Counted from the stretch's first letter, positions 41,346-51,043 are shown. The stretch: DNA of 64,000 nucleotides from Kitasatospora sp. MAP12-44 (GCF_029892095.1 NZ_JARZAE010000004.1:2666001-2730000); one strand, 5' to 3'. Numbers and translations: made by a program. Notes: generated from the sequence alone by a model not told the origin.

Positions 41346-43574
41346 GTGAACGTGCCCCAGAGCCATCCGCTCGACGATCTCACCACCTCGCTACCGGAGT
41401 TGCCGTATCTGTTCGGCCCGGCCGCGGCCGCCGCGGCGGACCAGGTGCTCGGCGGCTCACCGGCGAGCCTGTACCAACGGCTGCTGGACGACCAGGAGTC
41501 GGAGACGGTCCTACTGGTCGCCCGCCGGGTGCTGGCCGCCTTCCTGGAGAGCGAGGGTGAACCGGAGGCAGACCCGCCGGCCGACCCGACGGCCGACTCG
41601 CTGGCCCGGCTGGTCGCCACCGAGCGGGCCGAACTCGCCGCCCGGGCCAGCGCGTTCTGGTCCCAGGGAGACGCGGAGAGCGAGACCGACAGCGAGCTGC
41701 GGCAGGACGTGCTGCGCCGGCGCGCACCGATCGCGCTGCTCGCCGGCTGCTGGCTGGACACCCTCTCGCAGCCCGCCACCCAGCCGGCCGTCATCGTCAA
41801 CCGCCTGTTCGCCCACCACTTCGAGCTCAAGGGAGCCGGCCGGCCGCAGCGTTCGCTCGCCGAGCTGCGGCGCCGGGGCCTGGCGGACGCCGGGGTGCTG
41901 CTGCCGGAGATCGAGGAGGAGGACTTCCTGCGCCGGGCCGAAGCCCGTCCGCTCACCGCGCTGCACGGTGCGTTCTACCTCGCGCTCTCCCGGCTGCCCG
42001 CCAGCTTTCTGCCCGAACTGGTCGGCGTGCACTACGCGTTCCACGCTCTCGGCGTCGACGAGCTGCTGACCGGCGCCCAGCCGGCCCTCCCGGCGAATGA
42101 ACTGGACGGCGTGCTGGCGGAGTTCATCGAGCTGACCGCCAACTCACCGAGCGGGCGGCGGGATCGGATCCGGCTGGCCCGGGCGGTCCGTCTGGTCCTG
42201 CGGCTGGAGCGCGAGCAACTGGCGCTGCTGGGCGAGCTGGTGGAACGCCGGCGCGGCCTGTCGCTGGACGCGCGGGTGGCCGAGATCGTCGAACGGCACC
42301 GCCCGTTCGCCGGGCGCCAGCACCGCAGCGTCAAGGTCGCCGGGCGGCTGCTCTCCGAGACGCTGGCGGACCAGGACTTCGATCCGGCGGGCTTCGTCCA
42401 GGACTTCCGGGCCTCGCGCCATCTGCGCCCGCTGAGCACCGGCGGCTGCCCGTTCACCCGGGGCATCAAGTTCGGCGGTCCGATGTTCGGCATCTTCGAC
42501 GAGCGTGAGGCCGCCGTCTTCACCGCCTGGGCGGCGGCCGTGGCCGCGGGCGAGCCGGCGGGCGCGCCGTACACGCCCGACCGCACCGGCGAGGAGCAGG
42601 CCGCCCACTGGCAGCGGGCCGTCGCCGACGCACGACCGGCGGACGTCCGGTTCGCCGAGCCGGCCCCCGCCGACGACCGGGAGCTGTTCCACCGGCTGGT
42701 CAACATCGAGAGCCACCCCAACACCCTTCCGCTGGCCAGGAGTCTGGCGGTGGCCGGCCTGGACCGCGCCGAGCTGCTCTTCGAGCACGGCGGCGGCGGC
42801 CGCTACACCGACGCGGGCTGGTTCGAGTACAGCCCGCAGGCCCTGCTGGAGCGGGTCGACCGGATCTACTGGGACAAGCTGGTCGAGCCCTACCGTCCGC
42901 TCCAGGAGATCCCCGAGCGCGACGAGGTGGTCTTCCACCAGAAGACCTTCGCGCTCGGCAGCCTGATCGACGGCACCTGGGCGTACCGGATCGGCAACCT
43001 CGGCCGCTACCACCGGCAGAGCGACGCGATGCTCTTCTCGATCTACGCGGACGAGATGGGGCGCGGCGACCTCGCCAAGAACCACATCACGCTGATCCGC
43101 CGGGTGCTCGCCTCGATGGACGTCCAGCTGCCGCACATCCGCTCGGCGGACTTCCTCGACCAGGGCGAACTCCCGGACGAGCTCTACGGGTTCTCGATCC
43201 ACCAGCTCTGCCTGGCGCTGTTTCCCGACACCCTCTACAACGAGATCCTCGGCTACAACCTCGGTATCGAGATGTTCGGCCTGGGCGAGATGCGGCTGCA
43301 CGAGATCGAGAAGCTGCGCCGCCACCGCCTGGACGTCTCCTACGAGGAGGCGCACCTGTCGATCGACAACGCCTCGGCCGGCCACGCCCGGCAGTCCGCC
43401 GAGATCGTCGTCTCCTACCTGGACGGCGTGCGGCGCAGCTCCGGTGAGGCGGCCGTGCAGCAGGAGTGGCGGCGGATCTGGCGCGGCTACGCCTCGTTCG
43501 CCTGGTTCGTGGAACACCCGCTGGTCAGGTCGCTGACCGCGCGACCGGCGCAGAGTGCCGACCTGCTGATCTGA
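41346..43574 (+). CDS. Large haem-oxygenase-like diiron enzyme (iron-containing redox enzyme family)
   Basis: 742 residues. The C-terminal 260 residues match the HDO family (relatives of UndA, BesC and SznF): candidate iron ligands are Glu and His of YADEMGRGDLAKNH (near 567-577), Glu of NLGIEMFGLGE (near 640), and His, Asp and His of EEAHLSIDNASAGHA (near 669-679). The first 450 residues are unassigned; a segment GGCPFTRGIKFGGPMFG near 375 is conserved-looking. Known HDOs cleave or N-oxygenate amino acids and fatty acids, so it may oxidise an amine or carboxylate in the hydrazine pathway. GTG start with GGAG upstream. Confidence 0.78.
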   Translation: MNVPQSHPLDDLTTSLPELPYLFGPAAAAAADQVLGGSPASLYQRLLDDQESETVLLVARRVLAAFLESEGEPEADPPADPTADSLARLVATERAELAARASAFWSQGDAESETDSELRQDVLRRRAPIALLAGCWLDTLSQPATQPAVIVNRLFAHHFELKGAGRPQRSLAELRRRGLADAGVLLPEIEEEDFLRRAEARPLTALHGAFYLALSRLPASFLPELVGVHYAFHALGVDELLTGAQPALPANELDGVLAEFIELTANSPSGRRDRIRLARAVRLVLRLEREQLALLGELVERRRGLSLDARVAEIVERHRPFAGRQHRSVKVAGRLLSETLADQDFDPAGFVQDFRASRHLRPLSTGGCPFTRGIKFGGPMFGIFDEREAAVFTAWAAAVAAGEPAGAPYTPDRTGEEQAAHWQRAVADARPADVRFAEPAPADDRELFHRLVNIESHPNTLPLARSLAVAGLDRAELLFEHGGGGRYTDAGWFEYSPQALLERVDRIYWDKLVEPYRPLQEIPERDEVVFHQKTFALGSLIDGTWAYRIGNLGRYHRQSDAMLFSIYADEMGRGDLAKNHITLIRRVLASMDVQLPHIRSADFLDQGELPDELYGFSIHQLCLALFPDTLYNEILGYNLGIEMFGLGEMRLHEIEKLRRHRLDVSYEEAHLSIDNASAGHARQSAEIVVSYLDGVRRSSGEAAVQQEWRRIWRGYASFAWFVEHPLVRSLTARPAQSADLLI

Positions 43575-43607
43575 CGCCCCCGCCGGACACGTTGAGGAGA
43601 TCCGACC

Positions 43608-44804
43608 GTGAAGCTCACCCCACCGACCGCCTTCGACCGGGAGATCCTGGCCCTCCCCTTCTACGAGGACCACCACCGCACCCGCGCCCAGGCGCTCGGC
43701 CAGTGGTGCGAGGAGCAGGCCGAACTCTGGGAGCAGAGCCGCCGGGAGAGCCCGGAGAAGGCCGGCCGGCGCATTCTGCAGGCGCTCGGCGAGGCCGGCT
43801 GGCTGGCCTTCCTCGACCCGGCGGCCGCCTCCGGGAGCCCCGGTGACGGCGACTACCGCTCGATCTGCCTGGCCCGGGAGGCCCTCGCCTACGCGGAGGA
43901 CCTGGCCGACTTCGCCTTCTCGATCCAGGCCCTGGCCGCAACGCCGATCCTGCGCTACGGCAGCGAGCAGCAGCAGCGGCGCTATCTGCCGGGGATGGCC
44001 GCCGGGACGCTGGCCGGGGCCTTCGCGGTCTCCGAGGAGCAGGCCGGCTCCGATGTCGCCGCCCTGGCGCTGGCGGCGGTACGGGACGGCGACGACTACG
44101 TCCTGAACGGCGAGAAGGCCTGGATCGCCAACGCCACGGTGGCGGACGTGTTCTGCGTGATCGCCCGGACCGGCGAGGGGCCGGGACCGCTCGGTCTGAC
44201 GGCCTTCCTGGTCCCGGCCGGCACACCCGGTCTGCGGGTCGGCGAGCCGGTGGAGATGATCGCGCCGCGCTCCTTCGCCCACCTGTCCTTCACCGACTGC
44301 CGGGTGCCCGCGGAGAGCGTGCTGGGCCGTCCGGGCCGGGGCTTCGTGGTCGCGATGGACCTGCTCGAACGCTTCCGGATGACGGTCGGCGCTGCGGCCA
44401 CCGGGTTCGCGCGGCGGGCGGCGGACGCGGCCCAGGGCCGGGCCAGGCAGCGCCGGATCTACGGCGGAACGCTCTTCGACCTGCCCACCGTCAAGGCCGA
44501 ACTGGCCGCCATCGAGGTCGACTTGAACGCCTCCGCGATGCTGGTGGCGCGGGCCGCCTGGGAGCTGGACCGAGGCAGCCGCGGCTACGCCAAGCACTCC
44601 GGGATCGCCAAGCTGCACGCCACCGAGGCGGCGCAGCGGATCGTCGACCGCTGCGTGCAGGTGTTCGGCGCGGCGGGGCTGGTACGGGACAGCCTCCCCG
44701 AGCGGCTCTACCGCCAGATCCGCTCGCTGCGTGTCTACGAGGGCGCTTCCGAGGTTCAACAGCAGACGATCGCCGGCGCACTCGACGCGCGCCGGGCCCG
44801 CTGA
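43608..44804 (+). CDS. Acyl-CoA dehydrogenase
   Basis: 398-residue FAD enzyme that introduces an alpha,beta double bond into an acyl-CoA or acyl-carrier. Landmarks: FAVSEEQAGSDVAAL and YVLNGEKAWIANA (substrate and flavin contacts), DRCVQVFGAAGLVRDSL, and VYEGASEVQQQT, where the Glu of YEG aligns with the catalytic base of short- and medium-chain enzymes. Placed between the diiron enzyme and a P450, it probably desaturates the acyl unit carried by the ACP or CoA. GTG start with GAGGAG ten bases upstream. Confidence 0.92.
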   Translation: MKLTPPTAFDREILALPFYEDHHRTRAQALGQWCEEQAELWEQSRRESPEKAGRRILQALGEAGWLAFLDPAAASGSPGDGDYRSICLAREALAYAEDLADFAFSIQALAATPILRYGSEQQQRRYLPGMAAGTLAGAFAVSEEQAGSDVAALALAAVRDGDDYVLNGEKAWIANATVADVFCVIARTGEGPGPLGLTAFLVPAGTPGLRVGEPVEMIAPRSFAHLSFTDCRVPAESVLGRPGRGFVVAMDLLERFRMTVGAAATGFARRAADAAQGRARQRRIYGGTLFDLPTVKAELAAIEVDLNASAMLVARAAWELDRGSRGYAKHSGIAKLHATEAAQRIVDRCVQVFGAAGLVRDSLPERLYRQIRSLRVYEGASEVQQQTIAGALDARRAR

Positions 44805-44821
44805 CACAGGAGTACGAGCTC

Positions 44822-46000
44822 ATGCTGACACCGGTCGACGCCGTCCGGCACCCGGACCCCTACCCCTACTACGCCACGCTGACCGCCGAACTGCCCTTCG
44901 CCTACCACGAGTCGGTGCAGGCCTGGGTGGCCGCCGACGCCCGGTCGGTGACCGCCGTGCTCGGCTCCGCCGGGTACCGGGTGCGCCCGACGGCCGAACC
45001 CGTGCCGACCGGCCTGCTCGGCACCGCCGCCGGGGACGTCTTCGGCGACCTGGTCCGGATGACCGACGGGCCCGTCCAGCAGCGGCTGAAGCAGGTGGTG
45101 ACCGGGGCGCTGCGGGAGGCGGACGGGCCGGCGGTCGGCAAGACGGCGGCCGAGCGGACCCGGGCCAGCCTGGCCCGCGGCGGCGAACCCCGGTTCGAGG
45201 AGCTGATGTTCGGCGTCCCGGCCCAGGTGGTGGCGGCGCTGTGCGGCCTCGACGACGGCGCGGACGAGGAGGCCGCCCGGCTGATCGGCGACTTCGTGCA
45301 GTGCATCCCGGCCTCGGCCACCCTGGAGCAGCAGCAGGCGGCCGCGCTGGCCGCCCAGCGGCTGCAGGCGCTGCTCGGCCCCGGGCTCACGGCGGGCCGA
45401 CCGGAGGGCCAGTCGGAGGGCCTGCTCGGCGCGCTGGTCCGGGCGGCCCGGCGCGAGGACTGGTCCGAGACGGCACCGCTGCTGGCGAACGCCGTCGGGT
45501 TCCTCTCGCAGACGTACGACGCCACCGCCGGGCTGATCGGCAACAGCCTGCTGGCGCTTCGCGATCTCGCGGCGGTGCCGCACTCCGCCGAGGAGTTGGC
45601 GGCGGTGGTCCGCGAGACGGCCCGCCATGACGCTCCGATCCAGAACACCCGGCGGTTCGCCGCCGCGCCACCCCAGCACGGCGGGCCACCCGCGCACGCC
45701 GAGCCGCTGCGGTACGGCGACGCGGTGGTCGAGCCCGGGCAGGCGGTCCTGCTGCTGCTGGCCGCCGCCAACCGCGACCCGGCGGTCAACCCCGACCCGC
45801 ACGCGTTCCGGCCCGGCCGCCCGGCACCCGCCGTCTTCACCTTCGGCGCCGCCGCGCACCGCTGCCCCGGCGAGGAGCTGGCGGTGGCGATCACCACCGG
45901 CGTCCTCGCGGAGCTGCTGGCGGCCGGCTTCGACCCGGCGTCGCTGCCCACCCAGGTCGCCTACCGGCCCTTGGCCAACGCCCGCATCCCGGTCCTCTGA
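44822..46000 (+). CDS. Cytochrome P450
   Basis: 392-residue soluble P450. Haem-binding loop FTFGAAAHRCPGEELA (Cys ligand near 345); K-helix ETARHDAP (ExxR); the I-helix oxygen-activation segment reads LSQTYDATAGLIG with an Asp-Ala-Thr in place of the common Glu/Asp-Thr-Thr. Somewhat short but complete. Likely hydroxylates or desaturates a pathway intermediate; ferredoxin genes are not present in the window. ATG with AGGAG upstream, 17 bp behind the acyl-CoA dehydrogenase gene. Confidence 0.93.
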   Translation: MLTPVDAVRHPDPYPYYATLTAELPFAYHESVQAWVAADARSVTAVLGSAGYRVRPTAEPVPTGLLGTAAGDVFGDLVRMTDGPVQQRLKQVVTGALREADGPAVGKTAAERTRASLARGGEPRFEELMFGVPAQVVAALCGLDDGADEEAARLIGDFVQCIPASATLEQQQAAALAAQRLQALLGPGLTAGRPEGQSEGLLGALVRAARREDWSETAPLLANAVGFLSQTYDATAGLIGNSLLALRDLAAVPHSAEELAAVVRETARHDAPIQNTRRFAAAPPQHGGPPAHAEPLRYGDAVVEPGQAVLLLLAAANRDPAVNPDPHAFRPGRPAPAVFTFGAAAHRCPGEELAVAITTGVLAELLAAGFDPASLPTQVAYRPLANARIPVL

Positions 46001-46043
46001 CCAGCCCAACCCACCAGGAACAACCTCCGAAAGGAAGAAACCG

Positions 46044-47111
46044 ATGGCAGACATGCCACGGCTGTGGATCCGGCATGAGGCGCGCTCGACCGAGCGCCGC
46101 GCCCCGATCGTGCCGGCCGATGCCCGCCGGCTGGTCGAGCACGGGTTCCAGGTCACCGTCGAGGAGTCCCCCCAGCGAGTGTTCCCGCTGGAGGAGTACA
46201 CCGCGGCCGGCTGCGAGACCGCGCCGGCCGGCGGCTGGAGCGGCGCACCGCAGCAGGCGTACGTCCTGGGCCTCAAGGAACTCCCCGAGGACGGCAGCGC
46301 ACTGACGCACCGTCATATCTTCTTCGGACACGCCTACAAGGGACAGCAGGGCAGCCGCGAGCTGCTCGGCCGGTTCAACGCGGGCGGCGGCGCCCTGCTC
46401 GATCTGGAGTACCTGGTCGACGACATGGGCCGGCGGCTGGCCGCGTTCGGCTACTGGGCCGGGTACGTCGGCGCGGCGCTCGCCGTGCTGCACAGCCGGG
46501 GCGCCCTGCGCGCACCGCTGGAGCCGCTGGCCAAGGCCGAGTTGGACCGCCGGCTGGCCGAGCCGCACGACGGCGAGCAGCCGTCCGTGCTGGTCGTCGG
46601 GGCGCTCGGGCGCTGCGGACGCGGCGCACTGGACGCCCTCGCCACCGCCGGGCTGGCCGCGACCGGCTGGGACGTCGCCGAGACCCGTCAGCTCGACCGG
46701 TCCGCCCTGCTGGACCACGACCTGCTGCTCAACACCGTGCTCACCACCCGCGCGGTGGAGCCGTTCCTGCGCCCGGCCGACCTGGACGAGCCACTGCGCC
46801 GGCTCTCCGTCATCTGCGACGTCACCTGCGACGTCACCTCGGCCTTCAATGTGCTGCCGGTCTACGACACGGTGACCAGCTGGCAGCAGCCGGTCCGCCG
46901 GCTGCGCGAGGGCAAGCCGCTGGACCTGATCGCCATCGACAACCTGCCCTCACTGCTGCCCGCCGAGGCCAGCCGGGCGTTCTCCGCCGAGCTGCTGCCC
47001 CAGCTGCTGCCACTCGCCCTCGGCGAGGCCGCCGCCCCGGCCTGGCAGCGCTGCCTGTCCGACTTCCGCACCGCATGCCGGGCGAACGACCTGGAGGCCC
47101 CCGATGCCTGA
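46044..47111 (+). CDS. Saccharopine dehydrogenase (LYS1-like, lysine-forming type)
   Basis: 355 residues of the alanine-dehydrogenase/saccharopine-dehydrogenase fold: N-terminal RHEARSTERRAPIVPADARR and FGHAYKGQQGSRELLGRF are the substrate-binding signatures of LYS1-type enzymes, which interconvert saccharopine with lysine plus 2-oxoglutarate using NAD. The dinucleotide-binding part has VLVVGALGRCGRGALDAL. Rare in bacteria that make lysine by the diaminopimelate route, so its presence beside a LYS9-like gene and the lysine hydroxylase points to a pathway role. Overlaps the next gene by 8 bp. Confidence 0.88.
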   Translation: MADMPRLWIRHEARSTERRAPIVPADARRLVEHGFQVTVEESPQRVFPLEEYTAAGCETAPAGGWSGAPQQAYVLGLKELPEDGSALTHRHIFFGHAYKGQQGSRELLGRFNAGGGALLDLEYLVDDMGRRLAAFGYWAGYVGAALAVLHSRGALRAPLEPLAKAELDRRLAEPHDGEQPSVLVVGALGRCGRGALDALATAGLAATGWDVAETRQLDRSALLDHDLLLNTVLTTRAVEPFLRPADLDEPLRRLSVICDVTCDVTSAFNVLPVYDTVTSWQQPVRRLREGKPLDLIAIDNLPSLLPAEASRAFSAELLPQLLPLALGEAAAPAWQRCLSDFRTACRANDLEAPDA

Positions 47112-48322
47112 TTCCATACCCGCCCCGACATCCGCCCCGACACCCACCGCGATACCCACCCGCGCCACCGGGACCGTGCACTGGATCGGCACCGGGCTCT
47201 CCACCGGCCGCAGCGGCCTCGGCCTGGTCTGCGACCGCGCCTCCCGGGTGGTGCTGTGGGGGCGCACCCGGGAGCGCGCCGCCCAGCGCCTGGCGGAGCT
47301 CGGCCTGACCGGCCGGGCCGAGCCCCGCACGCTCGATCCGGCCGTGCTGGCAGCCGAGTTGGCGCCCGGGGACGTGCTGGTCTCGATGCTGCCGGCCGGT
47401 CAACACCCGGAGCTGCTGCGGCTCTGCACCGACCGCGGCGCGCACTTCGCCTGCTCCAGCTATGTCTCCCCCGAGCTCCAGGAGGCCGCCCGCCAAGGCC
47501 GAGTCGAGCGGAACGGTCGTGCTGACCGAGGCCGGCCTCGACCCCGGGATCGACCACCTGATGGCCCACCGACTGGTGGAGATCGGCCGGGCGGCACTGC
47601 CCGGGGCCGTCTCGGCGGACTTCACCTCCTACTGCGGCGGCCTCCCGGCGGTGCCCAACGCCTTCCGCTACCGGTTCAGTTGGGCCCCGCTCGGGGTGCT
47701 CTCCGCACTGCGCAACCCGGCCCGCTACGTGGCTGGCGGCGAGGAGCTGACCGCCGAGCGACCCTGGGAGGCGACCGTCGACCACCGGGTGGACGGCGAA
47801 CTCTTCGAGGTCTACCCGAACAGGGACAGCCTGCCGTTCGTCACCCAGTACGCGATCCCGGCCGACTGGCAGCTGCAGACCTTCGTCCGCGGCACGCTGC
47901 GACTGGAGGGCTGGCAGGCGGCCTGGGCGGAGGTCTTCGACACCGTCCGCTCCGGCGACGACAACCGAATCGCCGCCCTCGCCCAGGAGTTGGCCGCCAG
48001 CCACCCGATGACCGAGGCCGACCGCGACCGGGTGGTGCTCACCGTCGCCCTGCGCCTGCGGGCCGCGGACGGGAGCAGCTGGTCCGGCGAGTACCTGCTC
48101 GACCTGCTCGGTGACGAGCACGAGAGCGCGATGGCCCGCTGCGTCTCGCTGCCGCTCGCGTACGGGATCACCAGGATCCTCGACGGCGCCCTGCCGGCCG
48201 GCCTGCACCGCGCGGCGAGAAGCCCCGAGGAGGTCGAGCGCTGGCTGTCCTTCCTCGCCGAGCAGGGCATCACCAGCAGCTTCCAGCAGTACCCACCGTC
48301 CCCAGAAGGAGAACCGACGTGA
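47104..48322 (+). pseudogene. Saccharopine reductase-like (LYS9-type) gene with a one-base frameshift
   Basis: Two frames together encode one protein of about 405 residues. The first (from ATG 47104) has a degenerate GTVHWIGTGLSTGRSGLGLV nucleotide-binding start and reads to PELQEAA; the second resumes with AKAESSGTVVLTEAGLDPGI and continues to 48322 with QYAIPADWQLQTFVRGTLR and a LYS9-like C-terminus. Removing one C from the CCC at 47489-47491 joins them as ELQEAAAKAESSG. LYS9-type enzymes reductively couple 2-aminoadipate 6-semialdehyde with glutamate to saccharopine. Real mutation or consensus error cannot be told apart here. Its stop overlaps the ATP-grasp GTG. Confidence 0.8.
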
Positions 48323-49719
48323 TACCACCGACCGAGACGCCACCGGCCGAGGCACCACCGACCGAGACACCACCGACCGAGGCCGAGCGGGCGAGCCGCC
48401 CCGCGGCCTTCGTCCTGACCGGCGCCTTCCGGGTGGTCTGCCGCAACCACCGCTACCTTCGGGAGCTGGCCGCCCGGGGCCTGCGGATCCTGCTGATCAC
48501 CCCGGAGAGCGCCCGGGAGCAGGCACTCGCGGCGCGCAACGACCCCGACCACCCGGCGGCGCTGATCGACGAGATCGGCTTCGTCGAGGGCGAGTTGAAC
48601 CAGGAGGGCTCGTTCACCGCCGGGCTGATCGCCCGCGCCGCCGCCTGGCGCCAGAGCTACCGGATCGTCGGCGCCTACGCGGTCGGCGAGACCCTGGTGG
48701 AGCCCACCGGACTGCTCAGCGACGCGCTCGGCCTGCCGACTCCGGGCCTGCGGGCGACCCGGGCCTGCCGCAGCAAGTACCTGCAGCGCTGGTACCTGCC
48801 GGAGTTCAGCCCGGTGGCGGCCGTCGTGCCGCCGAGCGAGCGGGCGGGCTTCGATCCGGCCCGGGTTCCGTTCCCGGTAGTCGTCAAACCCACGGCGCGG
48901 CACTCCAGTTCGGGCGTCGCCACGGTCGAGGGACCGGCCGCGCTGCGCGAGCAACTGGCCGGCTACCCGGCGCACGAGACCGTCCTGGTCGAGCAGCAGG
49001 TGATCGGCCAGGAGTACTCGGTGGAGAGCCTGGTGCAGGAGGGCAAGGTGCTGTTCGCCTCGGTCACCCGCAAGGAGACCACCGAGTCGCATGCCCGCTC
49101 CTTCGTCGAGCTCGCACATTCGGTGCCGAGCGGCCCTGACGGTCCGGACGCGGTGCTGCTGGCCGCGAATGCCCAGCTGCTGGAGCGGCTGGCCTTCGGC
49201 AGCGGCATCGCCCACGCGGAGTGGCGGGTGGACGCGGCCGGGCAGGCGGTGCTGATGGAGGTCGCGGCCCGGACCCCGGGAGACGGCCTGCTGGCGCTCT
49301 ACCACCTCGCCACCGGCTCGCCGCTGGAGCCGGAGATCGTCAGGATCGCGCTCGGCGAGCCGGCCCACTACCCCGAGCCGCGCCGCTGGACCCGTCAGGT
49401 CTATCTGGAGCACCGCAGCGGCGTGCTGGCGGACGTGCTGCTCGACTGGCCCGGCGTCGAGCCGGTCTGGGTCGGCGAGGGCGGCATCTGGCCCGAGCTC
49501 GCACCCGGCGCCGCCGGCGATCCGGCAGCGCTGCGCGCCGTCCTGGTGCTCAAGGAGCGCGGCAGCCTGCTCGGCCCGCTGACCAGCTCGGACGACCGGG
49601 CGGTCACCTTCCTGATCGACGCGCCGTCGGCGGCGGAGCTGGACGCGCTGGAGCAGCGGGTCCGCGCGGCCCTCAGCGTGCAGGTGGGCGAGGCGCGGGC
49701 GGTGCCCGATGTCGACTGA
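48319..49719 (+). CDS. ATP-grasp ligase
   Basis: 466-residue ATP-grasp enzyme that activates a carboxylate as acyl phosphate and joins it to an amine. Recognisable are VPFPVVVKPTARHSSSGV (ATP-binding Lys and loop), VLVEQQVIGQEYSVESLV, and the metal-binding strand AVLMEVAARTPGDGL. The N-terminal 25 residues repeat ETPP(A/T)EA and are probably unstructured. Related enzymes (carnosine-synthase/BtrJ/TabS type) make dipeptides or amide bonds, so it may couple the hydrazine acid to an amino acid. GTG start overlaps the preceding stop and follows AAGGAG. Confidence 0.87.
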   Translation: MIPPTETPPAEAPPTETPPTEAERASRPAAFVLTGAFRVVCRNHRYLRELAARGLRILLITPESAREQALAARNDPDHPAALIDEIGFVEGELNQEGSFTAGLIARAAAWRQSYRIVGAYAVGETLVEPTGLLSDALGLPTPGLRATRACRSKYLQRWYLPEFSPVAAVVPPSERAGFDPARVPFPVVVKPTARHSSSGVATVEGPAALREQLAGYPAHETVLVEQQVIGQEYSVESLVQEGKVLFASVTRKETTESHARSFVELAHSVPSGPDGPDAVLLAANAQLLERLAFGSGIAHAEWRVDAAGQAVLMEVAARTPGDGLLALYHLATGSPLEPEIVRIALGEPAHYPEPRRWTRQVYLEHRSGVLADVLLDWPGVEPVWVGEGGIWPELAPGAAGDPAALRAVLVLKERGSLLGPLTSSDDRAVTFLIDAPSAAELDALEQRVRAALSVQVGEARAVPDVD

Positions 49720-51043
49720 CACCGCCGGCCCCGCGCTCGAGACGGACGCCGCACTCGGGACGGACGCCGCGCACCAGACTGACACCGCGGAGCAGACGCA
49801 GCAGCCGGCAGCGGGGGCGCCGGCTGCGCAGCGGGCGACCGTCTGGGCCACCTTCCGGGAGTCCCCGCTCGCGGTGAAGACGGTGCTGGCCGGGGTGCTG
49901 GTGAACCGGCTCAGCGGTTTCCTCAACATCTTCCTGGTGCTCTTCCTGACCTCCAAGGGCTACTCGGCGGGTCAGGCGGTGATCGCGCTGGGCGTCTACG
50001 GCACCGGGGCCGTGCTCGGCGTGCTGGTCGGCGGGACGCTGGCGGACCGGCTGGGCGTCCGCAACGCCACCGTGCTCAGTCTGGCCGGCACGGCGGTGCT
50101 GACCGCCTCGCTGCTCTACCTGCCCGGGTTCGTGCCGCTGCTGGCGGCCATCGCGCTGGCCGGTCTGGGTGCGCAGGTCTTCCGGCCCGCCTCGGCGACC
50201 CTGCTGTCGGAACTGACCTCCGACGAGCGGCAGGTGATGATCTTCGCGATGTACCGCTTCGGCCTCAACCTGGGCGCCACCGCCGCACCGCTGCTCGGCT
50301 TCTGGCTCTACAACGCCGGGCATCGCAGCTACCTGATGCTCTTCTGGGGCGAGGCGCTGATCGCGCTGGCCTACGCCGTCCTGGCGCTGGCCACCCTGCC
50401 CGGCAAGTCCACCGCAGCGCGCCGGCCGCAGGCAGGAACGCAGGCAGGGACGCAGCCGAGCACCGGCGGCGGCTACCTCGCGGTGCTGCGCGACCGCCGG
50501 TTCGTGCTCTACGTGGCCGCCGCCTTCTGCCACGCCGTGGTGTACGTCCAGTACCTGTCGACGCTGCCGCTGTTCGTGCAGCACCAGCGGATGGACCTGG
50601 TCTGGTACACCGTCGCGGTCTCGCTCAACGGCTTCATCGTGATCGCCTTCGAACTGCTGGTCACCCGGCTCGCCCAGAGCTGGCCGCTGAAGGTCACCAT
50701 CGGCCTCGGCTTCGCCCTGGTGGGCGCGGGGGTCGCGTTCTACGGCCTGCCGATCGGACCGGCCGCGCTGGTGGTCGGCACCCTGATCTGGTCGGTCGGC
50801 GAGATCATCGGCGGCCCGACGGTCTTCGCCTACCCGGCCACGGCCGGCCCGGCCCACCTGCGCAGCCGCTACATCGGCAGCTTCCAGTTCAGCTTCAGCC
50901 TGGGCACCGCACTCGGTCCGCTGGTCGGTGGCTGGCTCTTCCTCCAACTCGGCGCGCTGGTCTGGCCGGTGCTGGCCGCCGGCTCCCTGCTCGCCACGGT
51001 GCTCGGCCTGCTGGCCGTCCGTACCGAGCCCGCACCGGTCTGA
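49709..51043 (+). CDS. MFS exporter
   Basis: 444-residue 12-helix major facilitator: after a Thr/Ala-rich 50-residue N-terminus come helix 1 (FRESPLAVKTVLAGVLVNRL), motif A in GGTLADRLGVRNATVL, and motif-C-like GLNLGATAAPLLGFWLY. Related to the MdtH/YfcJ-type drug exporters. Overlaps the ATP-grasp gene by 11 bp, so it is probably the cluster's product exporter and self-resistance pump. Confidence 0.9.
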   Translation: MSTDTAGPALETDAALGTDAAHQTDTAEQTQQPAAGAPAAQRATVWATFRESPLAVKTVLAGVLVNRLSGFLNIFLVLFLTSKGYSAGQAVIALGVYGTGAVLGVLVGGTLADRLGVRNATVLSLAGTAVLTASLLYLPGFVPLLAAIALAGLGAQVFRPASATLLSELTSDERQVMIFAMYRFGLNLGATAAPLLGFWLYNAGHRSYLMLFWGEALIALAYAVLALATLPGKSTAARRPQAGTQAGTQPSTGGGYLAVLRDRRFVLYVAAAFCHAVVYVQYLSTLPLFVQHQRMDLVWYTVAVSLNGFIVIAFELLVTRLAQSWPLKVTIGLGFALVGAGVAFYGLPIGPAALVVGTLIWSVGEIIGGPTVFAYPATAGPAHLRSRYIGSFQFSFSLGTALGPLVGGWLFLQLGALVWPVLAAGSLLATVLGLLAVRTEPAPV

